In this document: positions 58,845-64,000 of the stretch, piece after piece
How the letters are laid out: every line of letters begins with the position of its first letter
Position numbering within the stretch: position 1 is the first letter of the stretch
NCBI GenBank assembly: GCA_947631575.1
Contig: CANRLW010000002.1
Location: forward strand, 1-64,000
DNA length: 64,000 nt
From: an uncultured Clostridia bacterium
Lineage (GTDB): Bacteria > Bacillota > Clostridia > Oscillospirales > Ruminococcaceae
Direction: 5' to 3'
Translations under genes and position numbers: made by a program
Notes under the pieces: model-generated
The model's input: the letters and a program-made list of their open reading frames with translations, nothing else
Databases searched by the model: none
What the model was told of the DNA's origin: nothing

Positions 58845-59474
58845 ATGAGAAACTACTATCTGTACCTTATCCGTCACGGCATCACACAAGGAAATCTCGA
58901 CGGGAGATACATCGGTCAAACCGACCTTTCGCTATGTCCCGAAGGTAAAAAAATGATCGAAAATTTCTGTGCATGCGAGCTATATCCCGAAGTTGAAAAG
59001 GTATATTCCTCGCCGCTCGCAAGGTGTCTGGAAACTGCCGAGATAATTTACCCCGACCAGAAACTTATGATAATTGACGAGCTGTGTGAGATGAATTTCG
59101 GGAATTTTGAGGGAAAGACCTCCGAACAGCTTTCCGACCTGCGCGAATATAAAGACTGGCTCAAGGGAGGAGTGGATTCCGCGCCGCCGAATGGGGAGAA
59201 ATACAGCGATTTTATACTTCGCTGTATAAGCGGTCTTGACAGCGTTTTCAGCGACATGATGAAGAACGACCTGCAATATGGCGCGGTAGTTACTCATGCG
59301 GGAGTTATCACAAATCTTCTTTGCGGCTACGGACTACCGAAAGGACAGCCTGCGGACTATATGTGCGCGCCGGGAGAGGGCTTTGAAATATCGCTCACGC
59401 CGTTTTTATGGCAGAAAGGTCCTACGTTTGAGATAACGAATAAGCTGACATTGACGGGAAATATAAATCCGTAA
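58845..59474 (+). CDS. Histidine phosphatase (phosphoglycerate mutase-like) family protein
   Basis: 'LIRHGITQGNLDGRYIGQTDLSL', 'VYSSPLARCLETAEII', 'VVTHAGVITNLL'. Confidence 0.93.
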   Translation: MRNYYLYLIRHGITQGNLDGRYIGQTDLSLCPEGKKMIENFCACELYPEVEKVYSSPLARCLETAEIIYPDQKLMIIDELCEMNFGNFEGKTSEQLSDLREYKDWLKGGVDSAPPNGEKYSDFILRCISGLDSVFSDMMKNDLQYGAVVTHAGVITNLLCGYGLPKGQPADYMCAPGEGFEISLTPFLWQKGPTFEITNKLTLTGNINP

Positions 59475-59488
59475 AACTGCCGAGAAAG

Positions 59489-59525
59489 CCCCGTGTGCAT
59501 TTGCATACGGGGATTTTTGTTTTCT
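59489..59525 (+). terminator. Intrinsic terminator
   Basis: CCCCGTGTGCA-TT-TGCATACGGGG then ATTTTTGTTTT. Confidence 0.8.
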
Positions 59526-61591
59526 CAAAAATTGAATATGACCGAGCAGGCGTTTATTAGAAAACACAATACGCAGCCTATCACAAGAGGTATCAGAAAG
59601 CCGAGAGCTGCCCATTTCCAGCCGCCTGTTTCTTTTTTTATCGTAAGGAGCGTTGTTGAACACGGGAAATGAAACAGCGTGAATACTATAACGCACGCCG
59701 CCGTTATCGCAGTCCAGCCGTTCGCGGAAAATATCCCGAAAAGCTGTTCGGTAGATATCTCCGATATAACGCCGCTCTGCTCGTAGATCATAACTATAAG
59801 CGGGATCACAATTTCATTTGCCGGAATGCCGAGCAAAAACGCCGTTATTATAGCGCCGTCCATTCCCAAAAGCTGACCGAAAGGCTCAAAAAAGTTTGTG
59901 ATGTATGAGAGCAATGTTCCGCCGCCTATGCTCACATTTGCCAAAAGCCATATGACCGCGCCCGCAGGAGCGGCAATTGCCGCGGCTCTGCCAAGCACAA
60001 ATACCGTTCTGTCAAGACACGAGCGGATAAGTATCTTTGTAAGCTGTGGTTTTCTGAAAGGCGGAAGTTCCAGAGTAAACGACGAGGGTTCTCCGCGAAG
60101 TAGCGTTTTTGCAAGAATTTTAGACGCGGCAAACGTCATAAAAATGCCGAGCAAAATTGTAAAAGTGAATATCAGAGCGGACAGAAGGCTTGATAAAATG
60201 TTTTTGTTTTCCGTGCTGTTTACGAAAAAAGCCGAGATGAGCGCCAATATCATCGGGAAACGTCCGTTGCAGGGGACGAGCGAGTTTGTAAGTATAGCAA
60301 TAAGGCGCTCTCGGCGGCTGTCTATTATTCTTGCGCCCGTAACTCCCGCGGCATTACAGCCAAAGCCCATGCACATACAAAGCGCTTGTTTTCCGCAGGC
60401 GCTGCATTTATGAAACGGCTTGTCGAGGTTATACGCTATGCGCGGCAGATATCCGAGGTCTTCGAGCAAAGTGAACAGCGGAAAAAATATCGCCATAGGC
60501 GGGAGCATTACAGATACCACCCACGCAAGCACCCTGTATGCCCCGTCTACAATTATTCCCGAAAGCCATTCGGGAGCGTTAAGCGCCGCGAAAAGCTCGC
60601 CGAGCCTGTCGCCGAGAAAGAACAGCGCCTTTCCGAGATATTCGGACGGATAATTTGCGCCGATCATGGTTATCCAGAAAACCAGAACAAGCAGAAGAAT
60701 CATTATAGGAAAGCCGAGCGCTCTGCTTGTAAGTATCCTGTCGAGCTTAGATATTTCGCGTTCGGGCATTTTTACGGCGTCCTTGCAAATATCGCTTGCA
60801 TTCTTAAAAATGCAGCCGACTATTTTGTCCTGTAGTATATCTGCGTTTATGCCGTCTTTTGAAAGACGCGCTCTCGACTGTTCAACTGCCTGACAGACAT
60901 CGGCGTTTTTAAAAATGTCGCTGTTTATATCGGGAGTCAGCGTTCCGTCAACAAGCCTTAATGCCGTCCATTTTGCGGGAACGCCGAGCGACAGACCCTG
61001 CTGTTCAATTACCTTTGCGGTAATATCGGCGGCGTCATCTATAGGCTTTATATAATCAAGTTTTCGGACATTTTCGGGAGCGGGAGAAGAACAAAGCTCG
61101 TCGAGCCTGTCGGTCAGAAGTTTAAGCGTCCGCTTTTTATGTGCGGTTATTCCCACAACGGGAACTCCCAGCCTCTTTTCGAGCAGCTCTATATCTATTT
61201 TAATTCCCGCACGTTTCGCCTCGTCGAGCATATTTATACATACAAGCGTTTTCGGGCATATCTCCGTTATCTGCAAAACAAGATTAAGCCCGCGCTCAAG
61301 ACAAGTTGCGTCGCATACAACTACCGCCGCGTCCGCGCCGCCGAAACATAAAAAATCACGCGCGGTTTCTTCTTCGGCGGAATGTGCAATAAGAGAATAA
61401 GTGCCGGGAATATCCACAAGTTTATATCTGAAAGCCTCGGTCTTAAAAAAGCCGCTCGCTGTTTCAACAGTCTTTCCCGCCCAGTTTCCCGTGTGCTGGT
61501 GTAAACCCGTGAGGGCATTAAAGACAGTGCTTTTACCGACATTCGGATTTCCCGCGAGAGCTACGGTCTTGTCAAAAGAACTGTTGTTCAA
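59525..61591 (-). CDS. feoB: Ferrous iron transporter B
   Basis: 'VALAGNPNVGKSTVFNALTG', 'GNWAGKTVE', 'YKLVDIPGTYSL', 'CMCMGFGCNAAGVTGARII'. Confidence 0.96.
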   Translation of the reverse strand: MNNSSFDKTVALAGNPNVGKSTVFNALTGLHQHTGNWAGKTVETASGFFKTEAFRYKLVDIPGTYSLIAHSAEEETARDFLCFGGADAAVVVCDATCLERGLNLVLQITEICPKTLVCINMLDEAKRAGIKIDIELLEKRLGVPVVGITAHKKRTLKLLTDRLDELCSSPAPENVRKLDYIKPIDDAADITAKVIEQQGLSLGVPAKWTALRLVDGTLTPDINSDIFKNADVCQAVEQSRARLSKDGINADILQDKIVGCIFKNASDICKDAVKMPEREISKLDRILTSRALGFPIMILLLVLVFWITMIGANYPSEYLGKALFFLGDRLGELFAALNAPEWLSGIIVDGAYRVLAWVVSVMLPPMAIFFPLFTLLEDLGYLPRIAYNLDKPFHKCSACGKQALCMCMGFGCNAAGVTGARIIDSRRERLIAILTNSLVPCNGRFPMILALISAFFVNSTENKNILSSLLSALIFTFTILLGIFMTFAASKILAKTLLRGEPSSFTLELPPFRKPQLTKILIRSCLDRTVFVLGRAAAIAAPAGAVIWLLANVSIGGGTLLSYITNFFEPFGQLLGMDGAIITAFLLGIPANEIVIPLIVMIYEQSGVISEISTEQLFGIFSANGWTAITAACVIVFTLFHFPCSTTLLTIKKETGGWKWAALGFLIPLVIGCVLCFLINACSVIFNF

Positions 61592-61604
61592 TTTATACCA
61601 CCCC

Positions 61605-61838
61605 CTATATTTCAGTTACGATTATTCCGCCGCTGTCGCAGTTTCTTATAGCTATAACTGCGCCGCAGATAATATATGCGCTCGGGTCGCCGAGGGGACT
61701 TCTGCCTATGCATTTTATGACCGCTCCCTCTACTACCCCTATATCCGAAAGCCGCCGCCTTAGCGCTCCGTGCGACATCAGCTTTTTTACAACGGCGCTC
61801 TTCCCTACTTTTAGACAACTGAGCGGAATTTCCAACAT
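61605..61838 (-). CDS. feoA: Ferrous iron transport protein A
   Basis: SH3-like FeoA sequence 'LSCLKVGKSAVVKKLMSHGALRRRLSDIGVVEGAVIKCIGRSPLGDPSAYIICGAVIAIR'; directly upstream of feoB. Confidence 0.92.
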   Translation of the reverse strand: MLEIPLSCLKVGKSAVVKKLMSHGALRRRLSDIGVVEGAVIKCIGRSPLGDPSAYIICGAVIAIRNCDSGGIIVTEI

Positions 61839-62081
61839 AAGATCACCCTTTTCACATTTTGTATTACATAATATGCTTTATGGAAAATAACGTGAGGAGA
61901 GTTTAAACAGTTATACAATAAATTATTTTTGAAAGTTAAAAATCAAAATCCTGCAAAAATTTAATGTTTTTTGAAATAATTTGCCATATTAAGAATTTTT
62001 CAGAAAATTAAAATTCATATTTTTTGTGGAAAAGTGACAATAAAAAAAACATATGTTATCTTTATTTGTTTGAAATTGCTG

Positions 62082-62110
62082 TAGACAAACGAAAGCAAAA
62101 GAGTTATAAT
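62082..62110 (+). promoter_or_regulatory. Promoter of the glutamine synthetase gene
   Basis: TAGACA-17 bp-TATAAT. Confidence 0.75.
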
Positions 62111-62130
62111 AATAGCGTAACAAAGAAACG

Positions 62131-62176
62131 ACGGCGTTTCGAGAGCGGGTTTTCCGCGTCTTGGCGCCGTTTTTTC
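62131..62176 (+). terminator. Terminator-like hairpin inside the glutamine synthetase leader
   Basis: ACGGCG...CGCCGT followed by TTTTT between promoter and RBS (CAGGAGGAAC). Confidence 0.6.
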
Positions 62177-62210
62177 GTATTTAAAAGTAATTATCAGGAG
62201 GAACGGGACT

Positions 62211-64000
62211 ATGGAAAATTTTAATGTAGTAGAGCAATTCGGCATTGATGTGTTCAATGAAGAAACAATGCGCCAGCGCCTGCCGAAAAATGTTTTCAAG
62301 ACGCTGAAGAAAACAATTGCAGAAGGAAAAGAGCTTGACAGCTCTATAGCGGACATTGTCGCAAACGCTATGAAAGACTGGGCTATAGAAAAAGGTGCAA
62401 CGCACTATACGCACTGGTTTCAGCCTATGACGGGCATTACAGCCGAAAAGCACGACAGCTTTATTTCGCCCACAAACGAAGGCACGGTAATAATGGAGTT
62501 TTCGGGCAAAGAGCTTATAAAGGGCGAGCCGGACGCCTCGAGTTTCCCTTCGGGCGGTATAAGAGCGACATTTGAGGCGCGCGGCTATACGGCTTGGGAT
62601 CCGACTTCTTATGCATTTGTAAAAGGCGGCTCGCTTTACATTCCGACCGCGTTCTATTCATATTCGGGCGAGGCGCTCGACAAGAAAACTCCTCTGCTGC
62701 GCTCGATGGACGTTGTTTCGGACGCGGCGCTGAGAATACTTAAACTCTTCGGAAATACCACCACAAAGCGCGTTGTTGCAACAGTCGGCGCCGAGCAGGA
62801 ATATTTCCTTATTGACAAAAAGAATTACGACAAGCGCAAGGACCTTATTTTTACGGGCAGAACGCTTTTCGGCGCTCCCGCTCCAAAGGGTCAGGAGCTT
62901 GACGATCACTATTTCGGAGTTATCAAAGATCGCGTTGCGGACTATATGAAAGACCTTGACGAGCGTCTTTGGAAACTCGGTATTACATCAAAGACAAAGC
63001 ACAACGAGGTTGCTCCCGCACAGCACGAAAACGCGCCGATTTTTGCCCCCGCAAACCTTGCTACGGATCAGAACCAGCTCACAATGGAGCTTATGAAAAA
63101 GGTCGCTCTTGAACACGGACTTGTGTGCCTGCTACATGAAAAGCCTTTTGCGGGCATAAACGGCTCGGGCAAGCACGACAACTGGAGCTTGTCTACAGAC
63201 GACGGGCAGAACCTTCTCGATCCCGGAAATTCGCCCATGGAAAACGCTCAGTTTTTGACGTTCCTGGCGGCTATTATAAAGGCAGTTGACGAATATTCCG
63301 ACCTCCTCAGAATGTCGGTAGCCTCTCCCGGAAACGACCACAGACTTGGCGCAAACGAGGCGCCCCCCGCTATCATCTCGATATTCCTCGGCGAGGAACT
63401 TCAGGGCGTTGTAGACGCGCTCGTTGAGGGTAAGGAGTATACTTCTAACGGAAAGCAGATGTTCAATGTCGGCGTTTCCTCGCTCCCCGACTTCCCGAAA
63501 GACAGCACCGACAGAAACAGAACTTCTCCTTTTGCATTTACGGGCAACAAGTTTGAATTCAGAATGGTTGGTTCTAACCTTAATATTGCAGGTCCTAACA
63601 CTATCCTCAATACTATCGTTGCAAACTCTCTGACAGAATTTGCAGATGTGCTTGAGGGCGCGGAGAACTTCAACGAGGCTCTTCACGATCTGCTTGTAAA
63701 GACAATAAGCGAACATAAGAGAGTTATCTTCAACGGAAACGGCTATGGAAACGAATGGCCTGTCGAGGCTGAAAAGCGCGGACTTCCTAACCTTAAATCA
63801 ACGGTAGACGCGGTAGCATGTGTAACCGCTCCGAAGAACATAGCTTTGTTCAAGAAATTCGGCGTATACAGTGAAGTTGAGCTTTATTCAAGACAGGAGA
63901 TACTTTTTGAGAACTATTCGAAGGTAATAAACATTGAGGCTCTAACCGCAGCAGATATGGCAAAGACGGAGATTCTCCCCGCAGTAATGAAATTTGCTAA
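62211..64000 (+). CDS. glnN: Type III glutamine synthetase (3' end outside window)
   Basis: Open frame to the window end (absent from the ORF track because no stop): '[13 protein letters not shown]', '[11 protein letters not shown]', '[10 protein letters not shown]', '[20 protein letters not shown]'. Confidence 0.95.
   Translation, partial: MENFNVVEQFGIDVFNEETMRQRLPKNVFKTLKKTIAEGKELDSSIADIVANAMKDWAIEKGATHYTHWFQPMTGITAEKHDSFISPTNEGTVIMEFSGKELIKGEPDASSFPSGGIRATFEARGYTAWDPTSYAFVKGGSLYIPTAFYSYSGEALDKKTPLLRSMDVVSDAALRILKLFGNTTTKRVVATVGAEQEYFLIDKKNYDKRKDLIFTGRTLFGAPAPKGQELDDHYFGVIKDRVADYMKDLDERLWKLGITSKTKHNEVAPAQHENAPIFAPANLATDQNQLTMELMKKVALEHGLVCLLHEKPFAGINGSGKHDNWSLSTDDGQNLLDPGNSPMENAQFLTFLAAIIKAVDEYSDLLRMSVASPGNDHRLGANEAPPAIISIFLGEELQGVVDALVEGKEYTSNGKQMFNVGVSSLPDFPKDSTDRNRTSPFAFTGNKFEFRMVGSNLNIAGPNTILNTIVANSLTEFADVLEGAENFNEALHDLLVKTISEHKRVIFNGNGYGNEWPVEAEKRGLPNLKSTVDAVACVTAPKNIALFKKFGVYSEVELYSRQEILFENYSKVINIEALTAADMAKTEILPAVMKFA

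Noticed and set aside
63132-63716. 194-aa minus-strand ORF
   Set aside because: Antisense to type III glutamine synthetase, which is clearly coding on plus.
1-64000. Prophage, integrase, transposase, CRISPR array or rRNA operon
   Set aside because: No integrase/transposase/phage structural motifs, no spaced direct repeats and no rRNA sequence recognised in the window.

Overview
This 64 kb window looks like chromosomal DNA from a low-to-mid GC Clostridia (Ruminococcaceae-like) bacterium. That placement is an inference from protein style and consensus sigma-A promoters. Housekeeping content includes carB, prfB, ppk1, pulA, ttcA, malQ, a YifB/ComM-like ATPase, rlmB, tadA, rimM-trmD-era, feoAB, a four-subunit 2-oxoacid:ferredoxin oxidoreductase, a tRNA-Met(CAT)/tRNA-Glu(TTC) pair and a 3'-truncated type III glutamine synthetase. 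Two regions stand out. (1) A seven-gene co-directional cluster (27489-38407) sits between a perfect TTGACA-17-TATAAT promoter and a strong terminator. It encodes vWA/TerY-like, PP2C, Ser/Thr kinase (Zn ribbon + FHA-like tail), P-type Ca2+ ATPase, a TerD-like fusion, a protein with repeated YceG-like units, and TelA; I read it as a Ter-type phospho-signalling/metal-stress system. (2) A structured leader RNA on the minus strand (about 2042-2194) lies directly downstream of a perfect promoter. It has mutually exclusive antiterminator/terminator stems, precedes an LRR cell-surface protein, and does not match any riboswitch class I could recognise by eye. Other items: a P-type-ATPase-like membrane protein apparently lacking DKTGT, a divergent tubulin/FtsZ-like protein paired with a TgpA-type transglutaminase, a SUKH-3 immunity-like gene with a decayed partial copy, and dispersed palindromic repeats. 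All calls are from reading the sequence; no database search was run.
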